Positions 1-26,366 of a stretch of 64,000 bases of DNA are shown here, one piece after another. Origin of the DNA: Hypomesus transpacificus (taxonomy: Eukaryota; Chordata; Actinopteri; Osmeriformes; Osmeridae). The stretch is from assembly GCF_021917145.1 (NCBI RefSeq), contig NC_061068.1:9489724-9553723 (forward strand), read 5' to 3'. Within the stretch, counting starts at the first letter, position 1; each line of letters begins with the position of its first letter. The position numbers were made by a program, and so were the translations under genes. Below the pieces are notes generated by a model, which was not told the DNA's origin, made no database searches, and worked only from the letters and a program-made list of their open reading frames with translations.

Positions 1-708
1 AAATTATAAACCGCCAAAATGCAGTTGCGCTAGTGAATCCGTAATAGTTTCATTCTTTACCATTTCCCCTAAGACTATGTCCTCACATAGTCGCACAATT
101 AGGATTTGTGTATACACCAAACGTTCGTATTTACCCTTTTATGACCGACAGAGACAGAATGGATACATGTACTTGTGTGCTTTGAGATTAGTCCACCCAT
201 ACCTAGACTACTCAAATAATAGCCAGCTAAAAGCTTATGTAATAGCAGCCTACTCTTTCCAGCATGGAAATGCTGAGGATAGGATCAAACGCTCAATTTC
301 CATCATATTGAAAGACCTTTATTTTGTCTGAAACAAAAACAATATAATGTAAGATGAATGATTATGTAAGTCATGAATAAAATGTATGAAAAAAGACAGT
401 TGTTCAAAGAAATTTTGTTCTTACGTAATGCACTACAAATACAACAAAACTTATATTTATAGTGGCATAGGCTACTCTGCACTCAGTCCCTTTATTGGTT
501 GTACAGTTTGAATACCAGAGTTGGCACAAAAAACACACAATGGAAATGTAAACGCATAACAGACACATCATTTATAAAAAAAAGTGACACACAGATGCAA
601 CATTACTTTCATTCACTATATTTGGATTGCTTGCATTTGTCTTGTTCCTTCATTATTTTCATAGAAATGCCACAGCTACAGACATGCTTCTTATCTCTTA
701 CTCTAGCC
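1..708. other. 3' flank: erbb3 3' UTR and downstream spacer
   Basis: No convincing coding exon. Minus-strand AATAAA signals for erbb3 lie at 491-496 and 318-323, giving a 3' UTR of roughly 230-410 nt. A plus-strand AATAAA at 376-381 could end a convergent gene lying to the left, but no exon of it is visible here. The reading frames in this stretch have no family resemblance. Confidence 0.5.
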
Positions 709-14323
<13,615 letters not shown>

Positions 14324-16030
14324 CCTTAATCCAAACACTGGTCCTGTTTACCAAACATAACGAACTGAAGAAAATACCGGAGGACCTTTTTCTTCTTATT
14401 TGTTCAGTTAGTTCAGTTATTGAAATAAATCAATTTAACTATCACTAAGTATATGTCCTCATATCTCAACAACAGAGGCGTTTCAACTATTCTCAACAAA
14501 AAAAATATCAACGTGCAGTCTCTGAGTGTAACGAGCCTATGCTTCTACGCAAATGTAAATGGTTACGAGTAGGCTTGTCACACTCAATGGAATCTCACAA
14601 CTTCTTCGATGAGTAAAACCATAGTCACTGATTGGCGAGATGTGTAACCAATCAGAGGCAGAAGCGACTCGTTTGAGTTGCATGGACTACTTTAATCATT
14701 TAAAATACAGATTTGATCAGATGGATGTAGATATTAAATAATAGAAACAAGTTGATTTGTCAATTTGACAATTAAGCATTCCACAATATATCGTGTATGT
14801 AGACAACACTAAAATCATCAGATCTTTGTTATGTTCATCTGAAAAGCTTAATTACTGGATATTTGTTTCAACATGCTACAATCAATAAGCTGTATAACTG
14901 TCTAATCAACAGCTTTGACATGGTTTTGGCTTCCTAACTCCTTGTAGAGTCCTTGTCTGGGGGAGAAAGCTGTCGGACCACCATTGACAATCTGCCGGTT
15001 TTGAGCCTACATAGCTGACAACCACCGCCGTTCACCATGAAGGGCCGTATTGTACCCCGGTATCAGCAACTGGTTTTAATCACTCTTTCTTTGAAGGGTG
15101 CTGGACCAGAAAAATCACAATGGCCACATTGTCCACTGGTCAATTTGACTTTTCAACCCCTACAAACGCGCGTACAGAGGGGGCAAACAAAAAAACATTC
15201 TCTAATTTGCGTCACTGAAAACTATAGTCACATTTTATATAACATATTTTATTGTTATACGCAATGATAATATAATGGATCATTATTTAATCCACGTCAA
15301 AATAAAGCTCTTGTGATGAACAGAAGTGTAATAAACTATTCTTTGTAAAAAATATATATATATTGCAAAATTCACAATCCAATGAGAATCATATTTTGAC
15401 ACTTGATTTTCCTTGTTTACTCATAGGTCTATACAGTCCAGAAAAAGCAAGAAAGAGAAACTAACTGTGGTAGAGCATGAAAGCAGGACAAGAAGTACGT
15501 TGTTTGAGTTGAGACTAATTTCTGGTTTGGCAAGACAAAGAACAACATCTCCCCTTGTTGTCTTGTACCTTGAGCTTATGGAAACAGTCTGTATGAGTCA
15601 GTAAGCCAACCAGAAGGCTTCCTTGGAACTTGCTCTTCCTGTACTTCCTGTCTGTGCATGTGTGTCTGTGTTTAAGTGTGCAACACTTAAACACAGAATG
15701 CATTTCTTGGCAAAAAAACTTGAACCTTGACACTATCTAATTCATAGCATTATAATATACATGATTGAACATCCTTTATATACCTTATATATAATACAAA
15801 ATTACAAATACCAATAAAATATTATAACTAAAGATTACACAAGGAAGTATCTATGTATATCTCCTGGATCTCCTGAGAGAGGGAGCATATATTTTGAGAA
15901 GGTGAAGACTGACCTCTTCTGGTCAGCAAATACTGCCATCAGAACAGAAAAATTCTAAGAAACTAAACATTCCTTTCAGTAATTTGATAATAATATTCAC
16001 ACAAAGCTAAATGAACAGGTCATACTGAAA
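14324..16030. other. erbb3 promoter side and intergenic spacer
   Basis: Upstream of the erbb3 start codon, the first about 70 nt on the minus strand are probable 5' UTR. The rest is AT-rich, without exons, clear repeats or RNA genes that I can identify. Confidence 0.5.
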
Positions 16031-18048
16031 AGTGGTTTTATTTTCAACACAGCAGGTTCATCCTGTTTCATTTCCTTATGCCACACAGACTTAATCTGTT
16101 GCCCATGTCAGCACGGACCACTGAGTGAGGCCATCACCCTTTTTAGTTAGACAACACACTGGTACAGAGAAGTTCATATATGCTTCATTAATGGTATGTT
16201 GTCTTGCATTGATTATCGTTTTAGTTCGCGTACACAGTCTAAACCATTAAAGACTTTGACCCCAATGCATATACTGGATGAAAACTTAGCAATAACGCTC
16301 ATCAAACACAGGACCCAAAATAAGTATTTTTCACTGTGGATCAAAAAGTGTAATTTTCTAAAGAAGAGCATAGAGAAAGACAAGATAGAGAAAAAACATT
16401 TACAAAAAACTTGAATCTTCATAAACTTGGCTGACCTGCTTACCAACTTTATATAGGAACACAATTCTTAACATTACTAAATATAAGGCCACAAAACTCA
16501 AACAATTCAACAAAAGTTGCAAAGTTGGCACTGAATGTAAATACCGGAGTGTTTTATTTGAAAGGTTGATAGTGTACTTTGTACTGACCCCATAACAGTG
16601 TCCATGTCCACACATAAACACTGTTTTGACGGTAACATCTGAAGTTTGCTGGTATTAGTGGTAGAAGGATGGCTTTACTGCAGTTTGACAGAGTCATGTC
16701 TTGCTGTGCTGATAAATCTTTATAAATACAACAGACTGATTGATTGGTTAACTTTGTGTGCTCTGAATACACTGTAACTATACAGGCAGATAAAGAAATA
16801 AGGTGTCAAATAATAATTATTGCAGTCATTCGCAAATACATGAACATTCAATAATACTTTCTTTAGCTATCCTTTTGTTGTATTATGTTGTTAAAAGATT
16901 ATTCAAAATCAGAAAGTAAGGGAATAAAAGTATAGGAACATGATGATATTTGACTCATAACTTAATCCAGAAGGAAGCCAGAAGACAGGCAGGAATATAG
17001 TAACTGTACACTTGTGTGCACAAGGTTTGTGTGTTTCAGCAAGTGTTCAGATAATTATGATAGCAAGACAATGACACAATGACATCACAGACCTTATGCA
17101 GCTACAAAATTGAAGTATTTACTGACACTATCTATTGTTGACAATTTAGGCATGTAGCTTTTTACTGAGACTATTAGAATTTTAAGCAGTGCAGGTAAGC
17201 CATGCACTTCCAGCAACATCAGGAACGAAGTGCTGCAGATTCCCCTGATCACTGTGGAGACATGGGAGTGTATGCAGCAATTATGCCAATTTCACGACAG
17301 CTCATGCATGTAGTAGACTGACAAAGAGTTAAGGCAGAACTTATTATTTAAAAGAGTTTGGCATGTGATATATGATTGTTTCCAAATCCACCTAAACCAC
17401 CTGTTAACACATTAGCACACAACACTACCATCTAATACACACAAATTAACATATTATGCATACATACTATGCACATACAAACACCTATTGCTCTGAATAA
17501 AGAAAATGTGGTAAAAAAAGGATAAAAGCATAATAGCATTGTATTTTCAGTCACTCCAATGGCATGGAGAAAGAAGAAAACTGTGCAAGTTACATCAACA
17601 TGAACTGACATTAGCACTACTGACTGGTGACCAAATAGAGCAAAAACATTCAGAAAAACAGCAACAAAATATTTGAGGATGTATGTTTTAGAAGTCACAC
17701 TTTTTTTCAATACTGTGTGTGTCTTACACTAACATATATAATGTTGTAGCAGAAGGTGGACATGGGAACAGCAGAGGCGTGTACCATGCTTGCGGTATAA
17801 TAGTCAGTTCACAGTAAGCCCTCTAAGAATCTGGAAAATAACTATCAATCACTCATTTGGAAAAAATATGTAACAGACAAAATCAAAACAAACTCAAATT
17901 AAAAACTCTACCCGGCAAGCTTACCCATAACCCGACCCCCCCTGCCGCCCCATCATCCATACCCTCTGTCATTCTATCCACCTTTCCCCTTAACCAAACC
18001 CCCAATACCCTGTAGAGGTGTCTTGCCTATCTCCTTCAGGTCTCCCCC
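16030..18048 (-). other. arf3: arf3 3' UTR (likely extent)
   Basis: Minus-strand AATAAA signals at 16553-16558 and 16037-16042 give a 3' UTR of about 1.5 or 2.0 kb; mammalian ARF3 also has a long 3' UTR. No other coding exon fits in this stretch. The true end needs cDNA. Confidence 0.45.
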
Positions 18049-19366
<1,318 letters not shown>

Positions 19367-20986
19367 TTAGTGGTAAGGACTGATGGAAGTGTCCAATAAA
19401 TGTCAGACTGGCTGTCAGCTGCCTTGTTCGTCCAATCTGGGATCGGATCAGAGGAAACAGCTGAAAAGGCATGAAAAAATTATAGTTAGACTACTTTACC
19501 AATTTTTGTTAATTTATGGTGTTCTGTTTGATGGTGGCAGTTGATTAAGGCCCTTTCTGTGTCTCCAATGATTTTTGTGATAAATGATCACAGTTCAAAA
19601 AATGCTTTGTCATTTGTCTGTTTTAATCATTGCCTCTTACATATCTGGGAGATTGGAAATCACACAAACACCAACATCCGCCTAGTCCTACATTCCCTTT
19701 TCACAAGTCAAAGGAGCAGGCTCCAATAAATCATTCATGGATTGTTTGTGAGCTATTATTGGTTCTCCCCTTCACACACAGACATATTGACACAACTGAG
19801 GCTTAAATTAGTATCAAAAATTTTCATTAATGTAGAACCAGAATCATACACCCGTGCACCAACAATACATACTAAAGTAATATTTAGACACACACAACAG
19901 AGAGGGAGGGGAGAATCATGCTGGAGCCATGTCTTCAGGCTGGAGCACAATCTGTTCATCGGTATCTGTCCTCCACATCAACCCTCCAGAATGTGCTACC
20001 AGCAACCAGAATGAGCGACCATCTCCAGGACACATAGAAGACAAGTCTTCCATAACCTACACAATACATACTACGTTGTGCTTTCCACACATACATTTGG
20101 ATGGTGGCAGACATTTGCAACTTGCAAATTTCACTGGGGGCTTGAGAGACTTTGCCTGATAAACTATCCTATGACACCTTTCAAATGACTTCTAATTTAT
20201 AGACTAATTTTGGTATTTGAGAAAACTGGTTTCTACAATATTCAATTGATTGTAATGTCCAATAAAGGTACGTTTCCCCGAGACCCCTGTCCATGGTCCT
20301 GACAGGGGGCGCAACACCTGATTCCCCCTCTAGCTAACTTTGCCCTTTAATCATCAACCAGTAATATTGTAAATATTTGATTAATAACTCCCCTTCATTC
20401 ATTTCCATTGTGTTTTTAAAATAGACAACTATCAGTTTAAGAAAAGTGGATTATTTAGGATAGTGCTAGCTCCACAGCGTCTTGAAGTCCCGCATGACAT
20501 TCAAACTCCAGGCTTACACTATCGATAGGCGGCTATAATGTTAGAGTATGGCAATGCGTGAAAAGACGAAACGGTACACTATGACATTCTAGTAAGCCGT
20601 TATCAATTGCAGTGGACCGCATCACCACAAGTGGGCCCACGCTAAAATGGCAGCAAGAATTTACAACGAAATAGCTCAACCACCTATTGTTGTGAAGAAA
20701 ACCCAAGCATGATCTGCTTTTTATTTGTATTTTTTTGCAATAATAAATAAGCAGGGAACGCGCGCAAGAAGACACCGCAAGCATACTACAAGTCATGATA
20801 ATATCCACCCCCATTCATTTGCCATGCCAGCCTGCTACATCAAGCCAGGTCTTCATGTCTGGACAATAGTAGGCTACGGCATACATATCAAAACGCTGTT
20901 CAGGTGTCCCTCAGAGTGTTGACTAATTTACACTGTATCGTTTTTTTTCTTCTATTTTACAAATTCCTGCCTGCATCTTTACTCAC

Positions 20987-21065
20987 CGTCTGCGCTGAAA
21001 GGAACGACTCGTATTCGGTAATAAGAAAATCTCACGATATCCTGCAATTTGCTTGCAAACCATTC
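20987..21065 (-). other. arf3: Putative arf3 5' non-coding exon and promoter
   Basis: On the minus strand, CGCAGACG is followed by GTGAGTAAAG, a strong donor at 20986/20987, in a CpG-containing stretch with CTCGCGA and CACGATA motifs. This suits a non-coding first exon about 1.7 kb upstream of the arf3 start codon. Acceptors near 19335-19345 (and possibly a small exon about 19425-19465) could complete the 5' UTR. Inferred only. Confidence 0.35.
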
Positions 21066-21684
21066 TCGCGATACCTAAGCAGCTTTACAGTAAACCGCTA
21101 GTTGTAGTTTACCAGGAATAACTTTGATCAATTAATTTACCAGTTTTTATTTTTATTTTTTTTTACAGATTGTAAACTGTTCAATTAACCTTTCCATCTG
21201 ATGCCATCCACTAACACAGAATAGTTTCAGAACAGTTTAGTGAAGACTGCATGCATGGTCTATCACCTGTACAGCTGGCCCAAGGATCGAAAAGCAGGTG
21301 ATTCGATTTCGAGAAACCAGTCGCTAAAAAGTCGGCTGTTTAAGGACTGATGAATCACTGGAGGTCTCCTATATGTTGCACGGTGGTGCTGGCAAGATTT
21401 CTCCATCGATTTACTCAAGGAGTCCTGAAGCATCTTATTTATTGTAGCCTAAACCCATTTCAAATATTCAACCTAGAAGAAATGGAAACAAATTGAGTTG
21501 GAATGGACATACTCCATTCCCTAACCGCTCAGCCACCCACACTCCACTCCAAACATTTGCCCCAAGATAAATTTCCACCCTTAACCCTAACCTTGATGAA
21601 AAGGAATATCATTGTGCAAATTACAAAACATACAGAAGGCTATCTGGCGATCTCTGTTGATTCCACTTCTCACACATACCATAG

Positions 21685-22038
21685 AATGTCTAATATGGGA
21701 AGAACTGCCTCTCTTAGGAAACTTCCAGGTTCTGAACTGGTTGCAGTTCCACTCTAGTTCCATATGAGGGCAGGAGTGCAAAATGAATTAAGGTCTATGG
21801 AGCTATACCCCTCAAAATCCATGATGTAATTTTTTGTCTAGTAATTTGAATTCTGAGTTCGAAAGGGGAGGCCAAAAAATAAGTCGCCTTTCTGTTCTAA
21901 AAAGCCTTTTAATATGTCAATGGCGTAATACACATCGTACGACCAGAGATACTGCTTTACGGAAAGCTTTGATCTCTTCCTTTTTTCTCTGGAGGCATCG
22001 ACAACACAGCTGACAGGTTAAACTCTCCCTGTCAATAC
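21685..22038 (+). repeat. Long-inverted-repeat element, partial copy A
   Basis: From GAATGTCTAAT through GTTGCAGTTCCACTC, TCTATGGAGCTA, AATTTTTTGTCTAGTAATTT and CATCGACAACACAGCTGACA to CTCCCTGTCAATAC. It matches the left half of copy B at 22070-22475, with small internal deletions and no right arm. Confidence 0.8.
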
Positions 22039-22069
22039 CATAGAGTTAATATAACTAGAGTAAGCTCAG

Positions 22070-22914
22070 AGAATGTCTAATAAAGAGAGAACTCCCACTC
22101 TCGGGAAACTTCCGGGTTCTGAACTGGTTGCAGTTCCACTCAAGTTCCTTATGAGGGCGCTAACGGTCGAGTGCAGAATGAATGGAGGTCTATGGAGCTA
22201 AACCCCTCAAAATCCACTTTTCTCAGGATATAATTTTTTGTCTAGTAATTTGAATTCTCAACTCGAAAGGGGAGGCAAAAAAAATACACACCACTGGGTG
22301 TTAGATTTTTTTTAAAGTCGCCTTTCTGTTCTAAAAAGCTTTTGAAAATGGCATTGACGTCATACACATCGTACAACCAGAGCTACTGCTTGACGGCAAG
22401 CTCTGGTTACTTCCACTTTACTCTCGAGGCATCGACAACACAGCTGACAGGTTAGGCTCTCCCTGTCAATACACATGCTAGAAAGAGTTTTGGCTTGCTA
22501 ATGTTGTTGCTAATGTTGCTAATGCTCTGAAATTCTGGTTCTGCTTCGGATGCCATCAAGCGGGATCTCTGGTCGTAGTCAGTCCTTCACTAACCAATCA
22601 GCATTCGTTAGCAGAATGCTAGCGTGTTATGGGCCACAACAATTTACCATGTAAGAAATCGAAAGGACATAAGTTCATAAGTTCATTCAACCTTTGACCT
22701 GTAATCTATGTTGAACATGCAAAAACAAAATCTGAGATTTATCAACAACAATCAGGCGAAAGAGACAAATTTTGCCGTTTAGCTCCATAGACTCCCATTC
22801 ATTTTGCACTCGACCACGATCACTCCCAGTGGAACTCTGGTGGAACTGCAACAAAATTCGGTACAATGGGGCTTAATAGGGAGTGGGCAGGCTCTCCTTA
22901 AACGGGCTCTGGTA
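22070..22914 (+). mobile_element. Non-autonomous element with long imperfect terminal inverted repeats, copy B
   Basis: The left arm (about 22110-22205) and right arm (about 22780-22870) are imperfect reverse complements over about 85 bp, sharing TTGCAGTTCCAC, GGTCGAGTGCA, AATGAATGG and TCTATGGAGCTAAA. The interior has no coding potential. Partial copies flank it on both sides (A left half, C right half), so this is a repeat family of fold-back type. Insertion lies between arf3 and fkbp11. Confidence 0.75.
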
Positions 22915-24225
22915 AGCTACTTTTGTCTTCCAAGATGGCGTCCCCATTCATTTCTATGAAAAGTGCTCAGTGGCGCAGTGAGGCAAGCGAGAGCGCGAGA
23001 CTGGACGCGGCCATCTTTTCACTTCCGTGTCTTCCCGTCCAGCTTTAAACAGTGGCTCTTTTTCCCCTAGCTCCGAGAGCTCATGTAAATCGGCTATCGG
23101 CCAATGTGAACTTTTGTGCTTGTGCCCTGTTAGTATCCGTGAGCTTATTTGCAGGCAACTTTCATTGATTAAGCAAATAAATGGGTTGCTAGTTTACCCA
23201 TTTCGGATTGGTTTCAAACTTAGCAAAAATCGGGAAAAATTATTCTATGAAAAAGCTAGTAGTATGAGCCAGGTTCGAGAATCAAACACAAATTATTGGG
23301 GGAGATAGTTTTGTAAATGTTGAATGGAGTTAATAGAATAAAAACTACCGGAAGATTCGGAAACCTAACCATACATGCAATACCACCTACATCCACCGGG
23401 GCCGTTGCTTCAAGCCGAGGGGCGAGGGCTTGGTCAATACACATGCTAGAAAGAGTTTTGGCTTGCTAATATTGTTGCTAATGTTGCTAATTCTCTGGCA
23501 TTCTGATTCTGCTTCGGATGCCATCAAGCAGGATCTCTGGTCGTAGTCCTTCACTAACCAACCAGCATTCATTAGCAAGAATGCTAGCGTGTTATGGGCA
23601 ACAACGACTCATCCTGTAAGAAATCGAAAGGACATAAGTACTCGTTCATTCAGCTTTCAACCTATAATCCATGTTGAACTTTCAAAACTACAATCAAATC
23701 TGAGACTTCTCAATCAGGTGAAAGAGACTAATTTAGCCGTTTAGCTCCATAGATTCCCATTCAGCATGCACTCGCTCGCGATCACCCCCAGTGGACCTCT
23801 GGTGGAATTGCAACCACATTTTGTACAAAGGGGCTTAATAGGGAGTGGACAGGCTCTCCATAAACAGGCTCTGTCTGCACATACTCATTCACTAATTGCT
23901 GCCCCCGTGCGCCACTACATAGCAAGTGCAACAATTTATTCATCTAACACAAGGGACTTCTGGGATGCTGGCGGAATGTTTGAGGAGGTCTCGGGCGACC
24001 CAGGTGTTGCAACAACGTCCCCAGGTCTTTAGCACCGTTATCAACTGATTATTATAACACATCAGCCTTAACTGGGCTCAAGCCTTTTTTGTTAGGCCTA
24101 TCAGAATTTGAGTTTGACAAATTATTTGTGCCCTTGGTCTGTTCATAGTGACTGTAGAGCTGAGAAGTACAGTACTCAAGAAGTTGGTCGGCGTTGGGCA
24201 ACTTCAAAAGTTTGATTTAGCTACA
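22915..24225. other. Spacer and fkbp11 5' flank
   Basis: Apart from repeat copy C, no gene is visible. The segment near 22930-23030 is CpG-rich with GATGGCG and GGCCATCTT, which looks repeat-derived. The fkbp11 start of transcription probably falls within about 100 bp before the start codon. I searched for a classical ER-stress element (CCAAT-N9-CCACG) and did not find one. Confidence 0.4.
23429..23880 (+). repeat. Long-inverted-repeat element, partial copy C
   Basis: From GTCAATACACATGCTAGAAA through GAATGCTAGCGTGTTATGGG and the right arm TTTAGCTCCATAGATTCCCA to GGCTTAATAGGGAGTGGACA. Corresponds to the right half of copy B (22470-22900) at high similarity; the left half is missing. Confidence 0.8.
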
Positions 24226-26103
24226 ATGAAAGCAAGGACTGTATTTTTTCTACTCTCGCTCGCTGCAATAGTTTTTGTTGGGGCACAAGACAGCGAAACT
24301 GAACAAAATGTTGTGGAAGAATTATTGGTGGAGACCTTGGTGAGTTTTTAAAATAGAATTTCTCTTTAAATTATGGAAATGTATTTGATACATTTAGCAG
24401 TCAAGCAGCCATTATTGCACATAGGTTAGGCTACGCGTATTGTCAGATAATATTGACACAATGTAACAACTGGATTATGTTACCATAATGTAAATACCTA
24501 TTTATAATTTGAAAAACATAACTTGAATGAAACAATGTATCGCTCGCTCGTAGCCTATGTTAATTATGTTCTCTCCAGGTGAAACCCGAAATATGTTCTG
24601 TGTTGTCAGAAATGGGAGATACGCTTCAAATCCACTACACGGTAAGAAAACTGAGAGAAACGAGTAGATGTTCACATCATTCGTTCTATTAAAATTATTT
24701 TCCCTTTAAGTGAACCATAGGCACGCCCTATCGTAGGCTACTTCAGGCTACGCAAGCGAAAGCGTTTTTGGCCATTTATATGAGCAGCCTAAGCATTTAA
24801 ATTCGTCTTAATCTAAATTAGGCTATATTTAGTCAAACATATCTCATTCATGATTGCTGATGCTGTGGTCTAAAAGGGACGTTTGTTGTCTATGTGGCAC
24901 GGAACCATGTGCACACTGCCTTCGGTTTAGACTACAAATCCAGCTGTTCCAATTGAATAGACCATTTGAGGGAGGGCAGATAAAACGCATGCCGTCATAT
25001 AAAACTGTTGTTGTTTTGTTGTTTTTCGTGAAACATGAAACGTAGATTGTCATCGTGCCTGCGTCGATACCTTGCTATCCTCAATAAAAGCGACACGTTT
25101 TGTGCATGCCAGACATTCTACTTTGCAAAGCAATGGGAGGTGCAACACGTCAGCACTTTGTCAGTAGGGAAGTAGTCCAAAGGGCTCTCTCGCCTCACGG
25201 TCTGTTATCGACTCAGACATTAAGAACCTCGTTTCCTATACTTAACTACATTGCTACTGTAGAAAACATACATTAATATGTTGTTTGTCCTTACGCAGAC
25301 GTTTCAACATTTTCTGAAAGTGTAGCCTAATCAGTCCCGTTTTAATTATTCGTTTTATTGTGTAATTTGTATTGTCTAAACCTGATCTGTTTGAACAGGG
25401 TAAACTGATGGATGGCAAAGTGATTGACTCATCACTGTCCCGGGACCCCCTTGTTGTTGAGTTAGGGAAGAGGACTGTCATCCCTGGTAACATTTTGGAT
25501 TAAATGTAGCTGATGAAAATGTTCATTGTGAGGGGGAAAATGTACATTTTTATTATTGTATTATTACAATTTGGTGATTTCACTGTATATATCATATTCT
25601 TAACAGGTTTGGAGCAGAGCCTGGTGGGCGTTTGTGAAGGGTTAGTATTGTCACAATTCTGCTGCAGGACAGTTTATCTCCTATATATATACTGTATATT
25701 GTAACATGAAAATATGACACCATCGAATTTGTGATATCCCCCAGACAAAAAGTCAAGGCCACTATTCCATCTCATCTTGCCTATGGAAAAAGAGGATACC
25801 CTCCCACTATACCTGGTGGGTAACATTCCTACAGTCACTCTCTATCACTAAATCACATACTATCATGACTAAAGATTCCTTCTGGTTGCCTTAGGTGATG
25901 CTACACTAGATTTTGAGGTGGAGGTAGTCTCCTTGACCCAGCAAACTCCATGGCAGAAAATGGTGAATGATGTGTTCCCCCTGGTGTGTCTGGGCCTGGT
26001 GCCTACACTGCTAGGCTTGGTGGGGCTTTACCTCTATAACAAGGCCAAAACCCCGCGACCCAGTAAGAAGAAAGCCAAGGACAAGAAGAGCAAGAAGAAA
26101 TAA
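24226..26103 (+). CDS. fkbp11: FKBP11 (ER membrane peptidyl-prolyl isomerase-like), complete
   Basis: FKBP-family protein of the secretory pathway, linked to folding in secretory cells. Exons 24226-24339, 24579-24641, 25399-25486, 25607-25640, 25745-25815, 25895-26103 give 192 aa. Order: signal peptide about 1-20 ([17 protein letters not shown], then VGAQ), one FKBP domain about 45-145, transmembrane segment about 150-171 ([19 protein letters not shown]), then a lysine-rich tail ending KSKKK, which could serve as a dilysine ER-retention signal. FKBP12 landmarks HYTG, ID and LAYG are present, but the Trp59 position is Leu (VIPGLEQ), as in human FKBP11, so isomerase activity may be weak. The start is the only ATG giving a signal peptide. 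Convergent with ccdc65. Confidence 0.95.
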
Positions 26104-26169
26104 AGCAAAATAGGAATATTATTTAAATATTAAAAAAGGTATTATAACATAAGCATGAATGTTTTTGGT

Positions 26170-26175
26170 TTTATT
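26170..26175 (-). terminator. ccdc65: ccdc65 poly(A) signal
   Basis: AATAAA on the minus strand (TTTATT on plus), about 190 nt past the ccdc65 stop codon and inside the fkbp11 3' UTR. If used, the two transcripts overlap tail to tail. Confidence 0.6.
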
Positions 26176-26206
26176 TGTAAGGTGCTTACAAGATATTATG
26201 TTTGCA

Positions 26207-26212
26207 AATAAA
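26207..26212 (+). terminator. fkbp11: fkbp11 poly(A) signal
   Basis: AATAAA 104 nt after the fkbp11 stop codon, followed by a T-rich stretch. Confidence 0.8.
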
Positions 26213-26366
26213 ATTTGTGATAGAATTTCTAACATATTCACAGTTCATCGTTTCCATGTGGTCACCACATGACCCATATAACACATAACCCCAGTCAAGT
26301 TCATGTATGTTACTGATCTGAAGGAGAAATGATGCACAACATGGGGACTATCCTGGGGCTGTCCCT

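Noticed and set aside
15037-15267. Small open frame upstream of erbb3
   Set aside because: No resemblance to any family, no splice or poly(A) context, composition of non-coding DNA.
23027-23308. 93-codon open frame between repeat copies
   Set aside because: Lies in repeat-rich CpG sequence with no recognisable motif.
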